This document shows, piece after piece, positions 7,388-15,698 of a stretch of 55,729 nucleotides of DNA. How positions within the stretch are numbered: the stretch's first letter is position 1; each line of letters opens with the position of its first letter. This stretch comes from Rhodovarius lipocyclicus. Its GTDB lineage: Bacteria; Pseudomonadota; Alphaproteobacteria; Acetobacterales; Acetobacteraceae. Location: assembly GCF_009900765.1 (NCBI RefSeq), contig NZ_JAAABL010000023.1:1-55729 (forward strand). The letters run 5' to 3'. The notes below the pieces were generated by a model. The model was given only the letters and a program-made list of their open reading frames with translations, was not told where the DNA came from and did no database searches. The position numbers and the translations under genes are program-made.

Positions 7388-8287
7388 TCAGGCAACGAAC
7401 ACCGGCATCTCCCGCCGCAGCCATTGCAACAGGCGCGAGGCAGCCTCCGGCAGGCGGCGCCCGGCGCGCACCAGCAGATGCGCGCTGGCCTCGGCCAGCA
7501 GCGGGTCATGCAGCGGCAGGGCCACCAGCCGGCCCTCCGCCACATCGGTGATGGCGGCGAAGCCGGGCATGAAGCTGACGCCCAGCCCCGCGATCACGAA
7601 ACGCCGCTGTAATTCGAAGGAAGCGGTCTCCAGCCGGGCCGCCAGGCGGAAGCCGCCATCGGCCTCCACCCGCGCCAGCAACTGCCGCACGCCATGGTCG
7701 GGCGGGTTCAGCGCGGCCGGGATCTGCGAGAAATCGCGCAGGCGCGGCGCGGCGAGCCCCGCCAGCGGATGGTCGGGGGGCAGGATGGCGGCCAGGGGCT
7801 GGCGGGCGATCGCCACCGCCTCCAGCGCCGCGTGCGCGGGCGGGTTGTAGGCCAGGCCGATATCAGCCTCGCCCTCGGCCAGCGCGGTCAGGATGCCATC
7901 CGTGGTGCCCAGCGCCACGCTGGTGCCGATGCCCGGATGCGCGCGGGAAAACCCGGCCAGCCCCTGGTCCACCAGCCCGGGCAGGAACCCCGCGCCGACG
8001 CACAGCCGCACCAGCCCCTCCTGCCCGCCGCGCAGCCGGGCCAGGCGGTCTTCCAGCAGTTGGGCCTCCTCCTCCTGCCGCTGGGCGTGTTCGGCCAGGA
8101 TGCGGCCGGCCTCGGTGGGCGTCACGCCGCGCGGCAGGCGCTCCAGCAGGGCCTCGCCCAACTCGGCCTCCAGCTCCGCCACCTGGCGGCTGATGGCCGA
8201 GGCCGCGACATGCAGCGCCTCCGCCGCGCCGCGGATGGAGCCCGCGCGCACCACGGCCAGGAAGTATCGCAGCGCGCGGTGGGTCAC
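7388..8287 (-). CDS. LysR-family transcriptional regulator
   Basis: A 299-residue LysR regulator: N-terminal winged helix (residues 1-60, with GSIRGAAEALHVAASAISRQ as the recognition region) and a C-terminal periplasmic-binding-like effector domain from about residue 90. It precedes the hydroxyacid dehydrogenase gene on the same strand with an 80-base gap, so it probably controls that cluster in response to a small acid. It is divergent from the amber-interrupted hydrolase gene. No clear T-N11-A operator was singled out. Confidence 0.9.
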   Translation of the reverse strand: MTHRALRYFLAVVRAGSIRGAAEALHVAASAISRQVAELEAELGEALLERLPRGVTPTEAGRILAEHAQRQEEEAQLLEDRLARLRGGQEGLVRLCVGAGFLPGLVDQGLAGFSRAHPGIGTSVALGTTDGILTALAEGEADIGLAYNPPAHAALEAVAIARQPLAAILPPDHPLAGLAAPRLRDFSQIPAALNPPDHGVRQLLARVEADGGFRLAARLETASFELQRRFVIAGLGVSFMPGFAAITDVAEGRLVALPLHDPLLAEASAHLLVRAGRRLPEAASRLLQWLRREMPVFVA

Positions 8288-8367
8288 GGAGCCTCCGGTT
8301 CGGACAGCATTAACTGCCGTTGGCGGACATTCGGGGCAACAGCGGCGGCACCACGCCCGGAGAAGCC

Positions 8368-9123
8368 ATGTCCAGCACCCTCGGTTCCGCCAATTCCTAT
8401 ACGTCGACCAGTGGCAACACCAGCGTGCCCGTGATGTCTAGCTCCCTGACGAGCGGCTAGGGCCTTTCCTCCTCGGCCTCGCGGGAGATCTTTTCGCGGC
8501 AGAAGAAGGTGGGCGGCAAGCTGGCGGCGCTGGTCGCCGGCAAGCCGGAATACAGCCAGGACAACCGCAAGCCCGGTGATGTGTTTTTCCATGTGGACGG
8601 CACCACCATCGGCCACACGAACATGACCTCCTCCGATGTCACCAAGAAGGTGGATTCGGTGGATGGCGTCGGTGTCCGCAGCATGCCTTTGGCCCGCGAC
8701 AGCAACACCGCCATCGTCTTCCGCTTTCATGACGAGGGGCTGGCGCTGAGGGCCGCCAAGATCGCTGAGGAATGGGCCAACACCTACAATGACGGGGCCT
8801 ATGGCACCAATGGCGTGGGCTATTCCGGTGGGCTGACGGCCGGCATCGGCATCACCGGCCGCGTCATCGGGGCGCTGATGGGGGCTTCCAAATTCGGCAC
8901 TGGCGCGCGGGCGCGGCTGTTGAAATACCGCAACCGCACCGGCATGGCCCCCAAGCACGTCATCTGCTCGGAGATGTGCATCCTCGCCTTCCAGCTCTGC
9001 ATGGCCGAGAACGCCGCGGGCTTCATCAGGTTGGACGCCAAGCACACCCTGCCGTCCAACCTGTGCGACCACTTCATCAGGAACCCCGCCCACTGGTCCG
9101 TGGTCGCCTACAAGACCATCTGA
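8368..9123 (+). pseudogene. Permuted papain-fold (YiiX/C92-like) hydrolase with in-frame amber codon
   Basis: Translation from the ATG at 8368 (GGAG five bases upstream) gives a Ser/Thr-rich 30-residue start, MSSTLGSANSYTSTSGN and so on, then TAG at 8458-8460. The same frame continues without another stop to TGA at 9121-9123. The body after the stop contains GDVFFHVDGTTIGHTNM and VICSEMCILAFQLCM, resembling permuted NlpC/P60-like YiiX hydrolases in which the His site precedes the Cys site. A GTG at 8509 could give a 204-residue product but has no good ribosome site. Likely a nonsense mutation (TCG to TAG is one step) or a sequencing error; restart inside the gene is possible. Family assignment is moderate. 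Confidence 0.5.
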
Positions 9124-9134
9124 GGTAAGGCGCG

Positions 9135-9920
9135 CTACCGGCCCTGGAAGACTGGCGCGCGCTTTTCCCGGAAGGCGGCCAGGCCTTCCTTGATGTCCTG
9201 GCTTTTTTGGGTGGCGGTGGCGCGGGCGGCGCAGGCGGCGGCGTCGAATTCCCCGCGTGAGATCTCGTTCAGCGCGATCTTCATGCCCTGCACCGCCAGC
9301 GGCGCCATGGCGGCCAGCCGCTCGGCCAGCGCCGCCACGGCCTCGTCCAGCGCCTCGGGCGCCACCATCTCCGTCAGGTAGCCGATGCGCAGAAGTTCGG
9401 GCGCCTGCAGCTTCTCGGCCGTCAGGAACAGGCGCTTGGCGGCGTTCAGCCCCAGGCGCGACACATAGCGCACCATGCCCGAGGGGTAGTAGTGCAGCCC
9501 CAGCCGCGCGGCCGGCATGAACATCTCCATCGTGTCGATGCCGATGCGGAAATCGCAGCACAGCGCGAGGTCGGTGGAGCCGCCATACACGCCGCCATTC
9601 AGCCGGCAGATCACCGGCACGCGGCAGTTCTCCAGCTTCGTGCCCACATCCTCGAAGGACAGTTGTGGCCCACCGGTGGTGACGGCGGCGTCCGGGCGCT
9701 CCGCCAGGTCGCCGAGGTGATAGCCAGCCGAGAAGGCGCGCCCGGTGCCGGTGAAGACCAGCACGCGGATGGCGGGGTCGGCGTTCACCTCGTCGATCGC
9801 GGCGGCGATGGCGGCCAGGTCGGGCGGTTCGATGCGGTTCAGGTGGCGCGGGCGGTTCAGGCGCAGGGTGGCGATGGCGCCGTCGCGCGTCAGGATGGGG
9901 GTGCTGGCTTCGTCGGTCAT
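9135..9920 (-). CDS. Enoyl-CoA hydratase/isomerase family protein
   Basis: A 261-residue crotonase-fold protein. The two oxyanion-hole segments are visible: AFSAGYHLGDL (around residue 65-75) and LNGGVYGGSTDLALCCDFRI (around 105-125). The C terminus ending EKRAPVFQGR is typical of the family. The ATG at 9920 is chosen because the frame upstream of it lies over the divergent acetyltransferase gene and has no family homology. The usual catalytic glutamate at the GG(S)T region is replaced by Ser/Thr, so hydration, isomerisation or hydrolysis of an acyl-CoA are all possible. No other beta-oxidation genes are close by. Confidence 0.88.
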   Translation of the reverse strand: MTDEASTPILTRDGAIATLRLNRPRHLNRIEPPDLAAIAAAIDEVNADPAIRVLVFTGTGRAFSAGYHLGDLAERPDAAVTTGGPQLSFEDVGTKLENCRVPVICRLNGGVYGGSTDLALCCDFRIGIDTMEMFMPAARLGLHYYPSGMVRYVSRLGLNAAKRLFLTAEKLQAPELLRIGYLTEMVAPEALDEAVAALAERLAAMAPLAVQGMKIALNEISRGEFDAAACAARATATQKSQDIKEGLAAFREKRAPVFQGR

Positions 9921-10025
9921 TGTGGGTTCCGTTTCCGGCCGCGCAGCATGACGGGCGCGGATGGTGCCGACAAGCGGGCGGGTCCTCCGCTTGGCGGCGC
10001 GGGGGGGCGGGCGCAGTGTAGGCCC

Positions 10026-10544
10026 ATGATCATCCGGATGTCCGAACCCACCGATATTCCCGCCATCGCGGCCATCTATGGCCATTGGGTGGCCCATGGC
10101 CTGGCCAGCTTCGAGCTGGACCCGCCCGACGCCGCCGAGATGGCCCGCCGGCGCGAAGCGGTGCTGGCCGGCGGCTATCCCTACCTGGTCGCGGAGCGCG
10201 ATGGCGAGATCCTGGGCTATGCCTATGCCAGCGCCTATCGCACCCGGCCAGGCTACCGCTTCACGGTGGAGAACAGCATCTATGTCTCGCCCACGGCGCG
10301 CCGCGGCGGCGTGGCCAGCGCGCTGCTGGCGCGGCTGATCGAGGAATGCACCGCGCGCGGCTTCCGCCTGATGGTCGCCGTGATCGGGGACAGCGGCAAT
10401 ACGGCCTCCATCGGGCTGCACGCGGCCCAGGGCTTTGCCATGGTGGGCACCATCCCGGCTATCGGCTGGAAGCACGGCCGCTGGGTGGACAGCGTGCTGA
10501 TGAGCCGCCCGCTGGGTGAGGGGGCCGACAGCCCGCCCGTGTGA
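10026..10544 (+). CDS. GNAT N-acetyltransferase, phosphinothricin/methionine-sulfone (Pat/MddA) type
   Basis: A 172-residue GNAT enzyme. It carries the acetyl-CoA loop RRGGVASALLARLIEE (about residues 96-112) and the signature end GFAMVGTIPAIGWKHGRW followed by VDSVLM, which is specific to the Pat/MddA/YncA subgroup acetylating phosphinothricin, methionine sulfone or methionine sulfoximine. VENSIYV precedes the CoA loop as in that group. The ATG at 10026 begins the conserved IRMSEPTDIPAIAAIY segment. It is divergent from the enoyl-CoA hydratase gene and its end nearly touches glpD (convergent). The natural substrate is probably a modified methionine or glutamate analogue; this is family knowledge, not shown here. 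Confidence 0.9.
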   Translation: MIIRMSEPTDIPAIAAIYGHWVAHGLASFELDPPDAAEMARRREAVLAGGYPYLVAERDGEILGYAYASAYRTRPGYRFTVENSIYVSPTARRGGVASALLARLIEECTARGFRLMVAVIGDSGNTASIGLHAAQGFAMVGTIPAIGWKHGRWVDSVLMSRPLGEGADSPPV

Positions 10545-10548
10545 CCGC

Positions 10549-12021
10549 TCAGCCGCCCATCGCCACCCGCACCGCCTCGCGCTCCGCCGCGTTCATGTGC
10601 AGGCCGAGCTTGGTGCGGCGCCACAGGACATCCTCGGCGGTGCGGGCCCATTCATGTTCGCGCATCCAGGCGATCTCGCGGCAGGTCAGCCCCGCGCCGA
10701 ACAGGGTGCCCATATCCTGAAGGCCGGTGGCGCCATCCAGCATGGCCGGCAGTTCCCCGCCATGGGTGCGCACCAGCCGCTCCATGCCCGGCATCCAGGG
10801 ATATCGGCGGGACATCTCGGCGGTGAAGGCCGCCCGGTCCAGCCCGCCCAGATCGCCGCCCGGCAGGGTGGCGGTGGCGGTCCAGGGCGTGCCGGCATGG
10901 CCCAGCGCGCGGCCGGCCAGGGTCGTCGCATCCTCCGCCAGGCGGCGGAAGGTGGTGATCTTGCCGCCATAGACCGAGAGCAGCGGCGCCCCCGCATCAT
11001 CCAGCTTCAGCACATAGTCCCGCGTGACGGAGGACGGGTCATCCGCCCCGTCGTCGAACAGCGGCCGCACGCCGGAATAGCGCCAGACGATATCGCTCAG
11101 CCCGATCTGGCGGCGGAACTGCCGGTTCACGGCGGCGATCAGGTATTCGGCCTCGGCATCCGTGCAATGGGCGGTGGCGGCGTCGCCCTCATGCGGCACA
11201 TCGGTGGTGCCGATCAGCGAGAACTCGCCTTCATACGGGATGACGAACACCACCCGGCGGTCGTCGTTCTGCAGGATATAGGCCTGGGCGCCGTCGTGCA
11301 GTTTCGGCACCACGATGTGGCTGCCGCGAATGAGGCGCACCTGACCCGGCGGGGTGGTGTGGGCGGCGGCGAGGGCCTGCTGCACCCAGGGGCCGGCGGC
11401 GTTCACGATCGCCCTGGCGGTCACGCGGAACCCGCCTTCCGGGCCGCGCAGCCGCACCTCCCAATGGCTCGGGTGGCGGACGGCGTCGAGGAACTCGGTG
11501 CGGGGATGCACGGCGGCGCCCCGGGCGGCGGCATCGCGGGCGTTCAGCAGCACCAGCCGCGAATCCTCCACCCAGCCATCGGAATAGGCGAAGGCATGGG
11601 TGATGGCGGGGTTCAGCGGCGCGCCGAACGGGTGTGTCGCGGTGCGGAAGCCCTCCGCGCCCGGCAGCGAGACGCGGCGGGCCAGGTGATCGTACAGGAA
11701 CAGGCCCAGGCGGATCATCCAGCGCGGCCGCATCTCCGGCCGATGGGGCAGCACGAAGCGCATGGGCCAGATGATGTGCGGGGCCAGGCGCAGCAGCACT
11801 TCGCGCTCGGCCAATGCCTCTCGCACCAGGCGGAATTCGTAGTGTTCCAGGTATCGCAGCCCGCCATGCACCAGCTTGGAGGAGGCGGAGGAGGTCGCCT
11901 GGGCGAAATCCCCGCGCTCCACCAGCATCACGCGATGGCCGCGGCCCACCGCGTCCCGCGCGATGCCCGCGCCGTTCACGCCGCCGCCGATCACCAGAAG
12001 GTCGAAACCGGGAGATTCCAT
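10549..12021 (-). CDS. glpD: Aerobic glycerol-3-phosphate dehydrogenase
   Basis: A 490-residue FAD-dependent membrane-associated enzyme oxidising sn-glycerol 3-phosphate to dihydroxyacetone phosphate and passing electrons to quinone. The dinucleotide motif IGGGVNGAG is at residues 11-19, followed by the family signature SSASSKLVHGGLRYLEHYEF. VYGGKITTFRRLAE near residue 350 and the C-terminal helical domain (TCREIAWMREHEWARTAEDV) are also characteristic. The ATG at 12021 is used; the open frame beyond it overlaps the phosphoesterase gene. It is not adjacent to glpK or glpF in this window. The minus-strand phosphoesterase and lipid-kinase genes upstream could be co-transcribed. Confidence 0.96.
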   Translation of the reverse strand: MESPGFDLLVIGGGVNGAGIARDAVGRGHRVMLVERGDFAQATSSASSKLVHGGLRYLEHYEFRLVREALAEREVLLRLAPHIIWPMRFVLPHRPEMRPRWMIRLGLFLYDHLARRVSLPGAEGFRTATHPFGAPLNPAITHAFAYSDGWVEDSRLVLLNARDAAARGAAVHPRTEFLDAVRHPSHWEVRLRGPEGGFRVTARAIVNAAGPWVQQALAAAHTTPPGQVRLIRGSHIVVPKLHDGAQAYILQNDDRRVVFVIPYEGEFSLIGTTDVPHEGDAATAHCTDAEAEYLIAAVNRQFRRQIGLSDIVWRYSGVRPLFDDGADDPSSVTRDYVLKLDDAGAPLLSVYGGKITTFRRLAEDATTLAGRALGHAGTPWTATATLPGGDLGGLDRAAFTAEMSRRYPWMPGMERLVRTHGGELPAMLDGATGLQDMGTLFGAGLTCREIAWMREHEWARTAEDVLWRRTKLGLHMNAAEREAVRVAMGG

Positions 12022-12052
12022 GCCCGCAGGATAGCGTGTGCGGGCCCGCGCG

Positions 12053-12793
12053 TCAGGCCAGTTCCAGGAAGCCGGTGCGCCCGTGCGGGGTGATGCTGTC
12101 CGGCCCCACCTCCAGCAGCGTCCAGCCATTGGGGCTGCCGCCGCGCGCGGACAGGGCCGAGGGCGTGATGAGCTGCCAGGGTCGGCCCTGGTCCCGCAGC
12201 AGTGCCGCGCGGTGCAGGTGGCCCGACAGGATCAGCTCCACCCCGTGTTCGCGCAGCAGTTCCAGCGCGGTGGCGGCATGGCGCACGGGCCGGCGATGCG
12301 CGGCCCAGGCGGGGTGCAGCAGCGGGTGGTGGGTCAGCACCACGCAGCGCCGGCTTCGGCGGGTCTCCAGCGCCTCCCGCAGCGCGCGCATCCGCCGCGC
12401 GGACACACCGCCCGCCGACCAGTCGAAATGCCAATGCGCGCGGCTGACCGTATCCAGGCCGATCACCGACAGGCCGGGCAGTTCCAGCACCATGCAGGCG
12501 CGCTGGGGCAGGGCGGCCTGCCAGTCGGCGCGGGGGGCGAAGAAGCGTTCCAGCAGATCCCAATGCGGGATGTCGTGGTTGCCGGGCACGGCCAGTGCCG
12601 GAATGTCCGGGGCCACGCTGTCCAGCAGGCGCCAGGCGGCGGTGAATTCCACCCCGCGCGCCGCGCGCGTCAGGTCGCCGCCCACCAGCAGCGCGTCGGG
12701 GCGGGCGGCCCGCAGATCGGCCGCCAGGGCCTGGACCAGGGCGGGATCGGCCTCACCCAGATGCAGGTCCGTCACATGCGCCAGGCGGATCAT
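12053..12793 (-). CDS. Calcineurin-like metallophosphoesterase
   Basis: A 246-residue dimetal phosphoesterase with every metal-binding motif visible in order: DLHLG (Asp9, His11), GGDLT, PGNHD, THHPL and SGHLHR. This is the class III cyclic-nucleotide-phosphodiesterase-like layout (CpdA/DUF-type), so cleavage of a phosphodiester or phosphomonoester is expected. It has no signal peptide. The gene start overlaps the end of the diacylglycerol-kinase-like gene by four bases (ATGA), so the two are translationally coupled. Coupling to a lipid kinase and closeness to glpD suggest a role around glycerophosphate or lipid turnover, which is inference. Confidence 0.9.
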   Translation of the reverse strand: MIRLAHVTDLHLGEADPALVQALAADLRAARPDALLVGGDLTRAARGVEFTAAWRLLDSVAPDIPALAVPGNHDIPHWDLLERFFAPRADWQAALPQRACMVLELPGLSVIGLDTVSRAHWHFDWSAGGVSARRMRALREALETRRSRRCVVLTHHPLLHPAWAAHRRPVRHAATALELLREHGVELILSGHLHRAALLRDQGRPWQLITPSALSARGGSPNGWTLLEVGPDSITPHGRTGFLELA

Positions 12794-13698
12794 GCGGGCG
12801 GGGCGGGGTCCAGGATGCGCAGCGCATCCCCGCGCAGGCGGAACCGCAGGGGAGAGGGCGCCAGCATCATCTCCCCATCCAGGCTGAAGCGCAGCGCGCG
12901 CCCGCGCCCGATCACCACCAGGCGCTCGGCGGTGGCGGCCTCGGCGTCAGGGTCCTCAGCCAGGCGGCCACGGAACCAGCGCCAGGCCTGGCGGAGGCGG
13001 GAATAGGTGTGGCGGGGGCGGGCCACCTCCAGGTTGAAGGCGGGCGGGGCGTCCGGCGGCGGGGCGGTGACCACCACGACGGAGCCGGCCAGCCGCGCGC
13101 CGCCCGGCAGCAGCACCGTCACCCGGTCCCGCCGCAGGAACAGCAGCTTGCGCAGCGTGGCGCGCAGCAGCGGCAGCCAGCCTGCGGCGCCGCCGCCGCG
13201 CTGCATCTCCCGGAAGCGCAGCAGCCGCACAGGGCGGCCCAGCAGCGACTGGAACAGGAAGGGATGTTCGTTGACGAAGCCCACCGCCAGGGCGCGGGTG
13301 CGGCCCGGCTGGTAATGGGTCGCCGCCCGCACCGGGTCGGGCGGCAGGCCCAGCCGGGCGCAGACGCGGTTCATGGTGCCGCCGGGCAGCAGCGCCAGCG
13401 TCACGCCCTGTGCCATGGCACGGGCCGCGAGCGCGCGCAGCGTGCCGTCCCCGCCCAGGGCGAAGACGATATCCGGCCGGGCCTCTGTCGCGAGGCGCCA
13501 TTGCTCGTCGAGCGATGCCTCGGGCGGGGGACGGACGATGATGGAAAACCCCGCCTGTTCCAGCGCCGCTTCCAGCTGCGGCAGCAGGCCGGGCGCGCGC
13601 TGCAGGGTGCCGGCGAAGCCGTTCGCCACCACCGCGCAGCGCGCGCCTTCACGCAGGGCGGGACCGGGCTCCGCCCTTTCATGCAGCATGGCGCTCAT
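12790..13698 (-). CDS. Diacylglycerol kinase-family (YegS/DagK-like) lipid kinase
   Basis: A 302-residue member of the DAGK catalytic family (PF00781 type). The ATP-binding motif FALGGDGTLRALA is at about residues 79-91, followed by LLPGGTMNRVCARLGLP, the second conserved nucleotide loop. The C-terminal beta-rich half has RFSLDGEMM, matching the conserved DGE element. Such enzymes phosphorylate diacylglycerol or other lipids at the inner membrane. Its stop overlaps the start of the phosphoesterase gene. The pair could form a phosphorylation/dephosphorylation module, but no direct evidence exists in the sequence. Confidence 0.88.
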   Translation of the reverse strand: MSAMLHERAEPGPALREGARCAVVANGFAGTLQRAPGLLPQLEAALEQAGFSIIVRPPPEASLDEQWRLATEARPDIVFALGGDGTLRALAARAMAQGVTLALLPGGTMNRVCARLGLPPDPVRAATHYQPGRTRALAVGFVNEHPFLFQSLLGRPVRLLRFREMQRGGGAAGWLPLLRATLRKLLFLRRDRVTVLLPGGARLAGSVVVVTAPPPDAPPAFNLEVARPRHTYSRLRQAWRWFRGRLAEDPDAEAATAERLVVIGRGRALRFSLDGEMMLAPSPLRFRLRGDALRILDPAPPA

Positions 13699-13730
13699 CG
13701 ACCAGCGACGCGGGAGCCCATCTCCCGTTC

Positions 13731-14366
13731 TCAGCCGCGACGCAGGGTTTCGTAGGTGAAGGCCGGACGGGCGCGCAGCGCGTCCTGCGTGGCGCCCGGC
13801 AGGGTCAGGCGGCTGTCGGTGGCGTTCCAGCGCAGCTCGCTCAGCGGCACCGCCACCTGGCGGCCGCCCATGCCCAGGAAGCCGCCGATCTGCACCACGG
13901 CGACCGGGCTGTGCGCCACGCCGGAGACCACCACCTCCTCGATCTCGCCGATGTTCTCGGCGCGGTCGTTGTACAGGCGGCTGCCGATCAGGCGGCTGGC
14001 GCGTGATTGTTCCGGCGGCAGGGTGATGGCGCCCGCGGTGGGCGGGTTGGCCTGGGCCAAGCGCTCCGCCGCGCGGTCCACCGCGGTGCCGGGCGGGTTG
14101 TTGCCGGTGCCGTCGCGGTTGGTCGGCTGGCCGGTCAGGCGGTCCATGGCGCGGCCCACCGCCGTGCCGGGCGGGTTGCCGGGGGCGCCGTCGGGGATGC
14201 TGGGCTGGCCCAGGGCGCGGTCCGCCGCGCGGCTGGTGGCGGTGCCGGCGGGGTTGCCGGGCGTGCCGTCAGCCTGGCCGAAGGCAACGGCGGGCAGAGC
14301 GATCATACCGGCGGCCAGGGTCATGGCGGCGATCTGGCGCATGGTTCGGGGGGTGTAGGTGGTCAT
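13731..14366 (-). CDS. Exported PRC-barrel domain protein with 26-residue repeats
   Basis: A 211-residue predicted periplasmic protein. The ATG at 14366 has a strong GAGGAGG site and begins a Sec signal peptide (cleavage near AFGQA, residue 32). Residues 33-110 are three direct repeats of exactly 26 residues with the core DGTPGNPPGTAVxRAxDRLxGQ. Residues about 115-205 form a PRC-barrel (SRLIGSRLYNDRAENIGEIEEV, then GRQVAVPLSELRW). PRC-barrels are small beta-barrels with structural or RNA-binding roles; exported alphaproteobacterial ones are often stress-related. The gene is separated from the stress operon by that operon's terminator and has its own upstream region. Function of the repeats is unknown. 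Confidence 0.85.
   Translation of the reverse strand: MTTYTPRTMRQIAAMTLAAGMIALPAVAFGQADGTPGNPAGTATSRAADRALGQPSIPDGAPGNPPGTAVGRAMDRLTGQPTNRDGTGNNPPGTAVDRAAERLAQANPPTAGAITLPPEQSRASRLIGSRLYNDRAENIGEIEEVVVSGVAHSPVAVVQIGGFLGMGGRQVAVPLSELRWNATDSRLTLPGATQDALRARPAFTYETLRRG
14037..14270 (-). repeat. Three 78-bp in-frame tandem repeats in the PRC-barrel gene
   Basis: The repeats encode residues 33-58, 59-84 and 85-110 of the PRC-barrel protein with no spacer between them. Each copy is 26 codons. Copies one and two are the most alike (DG-PGNP-GTA--RA-DR--GQP); copy three has drifted at its end (LAQANPPT). The array is a candidate for copy-number variation by slippage or recombination. Confidence 0.9.
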
Positions 14367-14486
14367 GGTTGCCTCCTCAGAAGGGACGTTCCTTCCCCGC
14401 GTGCGGGGTATAGGGAAAGAACGCGAGGGGCGGATGACAGTTGCGGTGTGAGGAGAAAAAACGAATAGTATATTGTGATGGAATAG

Positions 14487-14513
14487 AAAAAGCCGCCGGA
14501 TTTCTCCGGCGGC
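14487..14513 (-). terminator. Rho-independent terminator of the dps stress operon
   Basis: Read on the minus strand, GCCGCCGGA (14513-14505), loop GAAA, then TCCGGCGGC (14500-14492), followed by TTTTT (14491-14487). A 9-base perfect stem with a GNRA-type tetraloop and a T run, 20 bases after the stop of the YqjE-like gene, is a textbook terminator. Confidence 0.92.
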
Positions 14514-14532
14514 ATCAGATGGGGTGCTGTAT

Positions 14533-14937
14533 TCAGCGGCGGAAGATAGTTCGCGCGATGGTTTCGGCCACCGCCATGCCGGCGGCCATGGCCGGGCTGC
14601 GGAAATCCAGCAGGGGGGAGGCATGGAACTCCGCCATGCTGCGTTCCCGCAGCAGCAGCGCGGCCTGCGACACCGGGTCCGGCTTGGGCTTGGCCAGCAG
14701 CAGCACCGCCACCATGATGACCAGATCAACCCCGGCCAGCACCAGTGACGCCACCAGCGGCCCCTGCGCTCGGTCCAGCGCTATCCAGCCCGCCACATGC
14801 AGCATGGCCACGGCCGCGAGGCCGAAAGCCCCCGCCACCGCGTACCAGGCGCTCTGGCGGGCCGCCAGCACAGCCTGACGCCGCAGGCGGAGGCTCTCAG
14901 CCTCCGCCGCGGCACCCAGCAGGCGCAGGGACCGCAT
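14533..14937 (-). CDS. YqjE-like membrane protein (phage holin 3_6 superfamily)
   Basis: A 134-residue inner-membrane protein with two clear transmembrane segments (about residues 32-53 and 62-84) and amphipathic ends. It resembles the Phage_holin_3_6 / YqjE family; despite the name, chromosomal members are not lysis genes. It follows the YqjD-like gene with two bases between, the same order as yqjD-yqjE in enterobacteria. It is the last gene of the operon, just before the terminator. Its role in the envelope stress response is inferred only from the neighbours. Confidence 0.75.
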   Translation of the reverse strand: MRSLRLLGAAAEAESLRLRRQAVLAARQSAWYAVAGAFGLAAVAMLHVAGWIALDRAQGPLVASLVLAGVDLVIMVAVLLLAKPKPDPVSQAALLLRERSMAEFHASPLLDFRSPAMAAGMAVAETIARTIFRR

Positions 14938-14939
14938 GT

Positions 14940-15221
14940 TCAGCGCCGGATCAGCGAGGCGACCAGGAAGCCCGCCAGGGCCGCCAGGCCGATGGCCACG
15001 AAGGGTTGTTCCTTCACGGCACCTTCCAGACGGTCAGCCTGGCCGCGCATGGTATCGCGCGCGCTGGCGGCGGCGGCGCCCACCTCGGCGGCGACGGCGG
15101 AAACCGCCGGCGTCACGCGCTCACTCATCAGCAATTCGACCTTTTCGCGCAGCCGCGCGATTTCGTCGGAGGCATCGGCGGCAATGGCGTTGACCAAGCC
15201 TTCGGTTTGGGGAGCCTGCAT
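14940..15221 (-). CDS. YqjD/ElaB-like DUF883 membrane-anchored protein
   Basis: A 93-residue protein with a long amphipathic helical stretch (residues 1-68, LREKVELLMSERVTPAVSAV) and a C-terminal membrane anchor FVAIGLAALAGFLVASLIRR. This layout matches the DUF883 family (ElaB, YgaM, YqjD), tail-anchored inner-membrane proteins made in stationary phase that can bind ribosomes in E. coli. ATG at 15221 has AGGAGA eight bases upstream. It sits between dps and the YqjE-like gene, supporting a stationary-phase or general-stress role. Confidence 0.8.
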   Translation of the reverse strand: MQAPQTEGLVNAIAADASDEIARLREKVELLMSERVTPAVSAVAAEVGAAAASARDTMRGQADRLEGAVKEQPFVAIGLAALAGFLVASLIRR

Positions 15222-15243
15222 CGTTCTTCTCCTGTGTTTTTGA

Positions 15244-15687
15244 TCAGACCACGTGGCTGCGCAGCAGCCAAGCGGCCTTCTGGTGGGCGTCGATCCGCGC
15301 CACCAGCATGTCATGGGTCGCGAGGTCACCCGCCTCGTCGGCGGCCTCCGCGATGTCCTTCGCGCGGCCGGCGAGGCCGGTGTTCTCCTCGGCCAGCAGC
15401 TTGGCGGCGGCCTCGGTCGACAGGGTGGCGGGGGCGTCCTTGATGGAGGACAGCTCCAGCAGTTCCGCCAGGCCGCGCGGGGCCGGGGCGTCCAGGGCGC
15501 GCAGGCGCTCGGCCAGCTCGTCCACGGCGGCGAACAATTCGCCGTACTGCGCCTCGGTCAGCTTGTGCAGGCCGATGAAGTTCGGCCCCCGCGCGTTCCA
15601 ATGGCAGGCCTGGGTCTTGGCCAGAAGGGCGTAGGTGTCAGCCACGAAGCCCTTGAGGTCGGTGGCGATTCCGCTGTTCTTGCTCAT
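15244..15687 (-). CDS. dps: Dps-family DNA-binding/ferroxidase protein
   Basis: A 147-residue ferritin-like Dps protein, which stores iron while consuming hydrogen peroxide and may protect DNA. The intersubunit ferroxidase ligands are visible: His in KTQACHWNARG (about residue 29) and the pair in AAVDELAERLRALD (about residues 54-65). ALLAKTQACHWNARGPNFIG is the family's signature region. The ATG at 15687 has GAGGGG just upstream; the longer frame adds only five residues. The N terminus is short and only weakly basic, so DNA binding may be weak. It lies in the stress operon after the glycine-zipper lipoprotein. Confidence 0.92.
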   Translation of the reverse strand: MSKNSGIATDLKGFVADTYALLAKTQACHWNARGPNFIGLHKLTEAQYGELFAAVDELAERLRALDAPAPRGLAELLELSSIKDAPATLSTEAAAKLLAEENTGLAGRAKDIAEAADEAGDLATHDMLVARIDAHQKAAWLLRSHVV

Positions 15688-15698
15688 GTCGGGTCCCC

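Noticed and set aside
8458-8460. TAG as a pyrrolysine codon
   Set aside because: The protein is not a methylamine methyltransferase and no pyl genes are visible; a mutation, error or alternative start is simpler.
14533-14937. Holin-like gene as evidence of a prophage
   Set aside because: It belongs to the YqjE-type group in a dps operon and has no lysis or phage neighbours.
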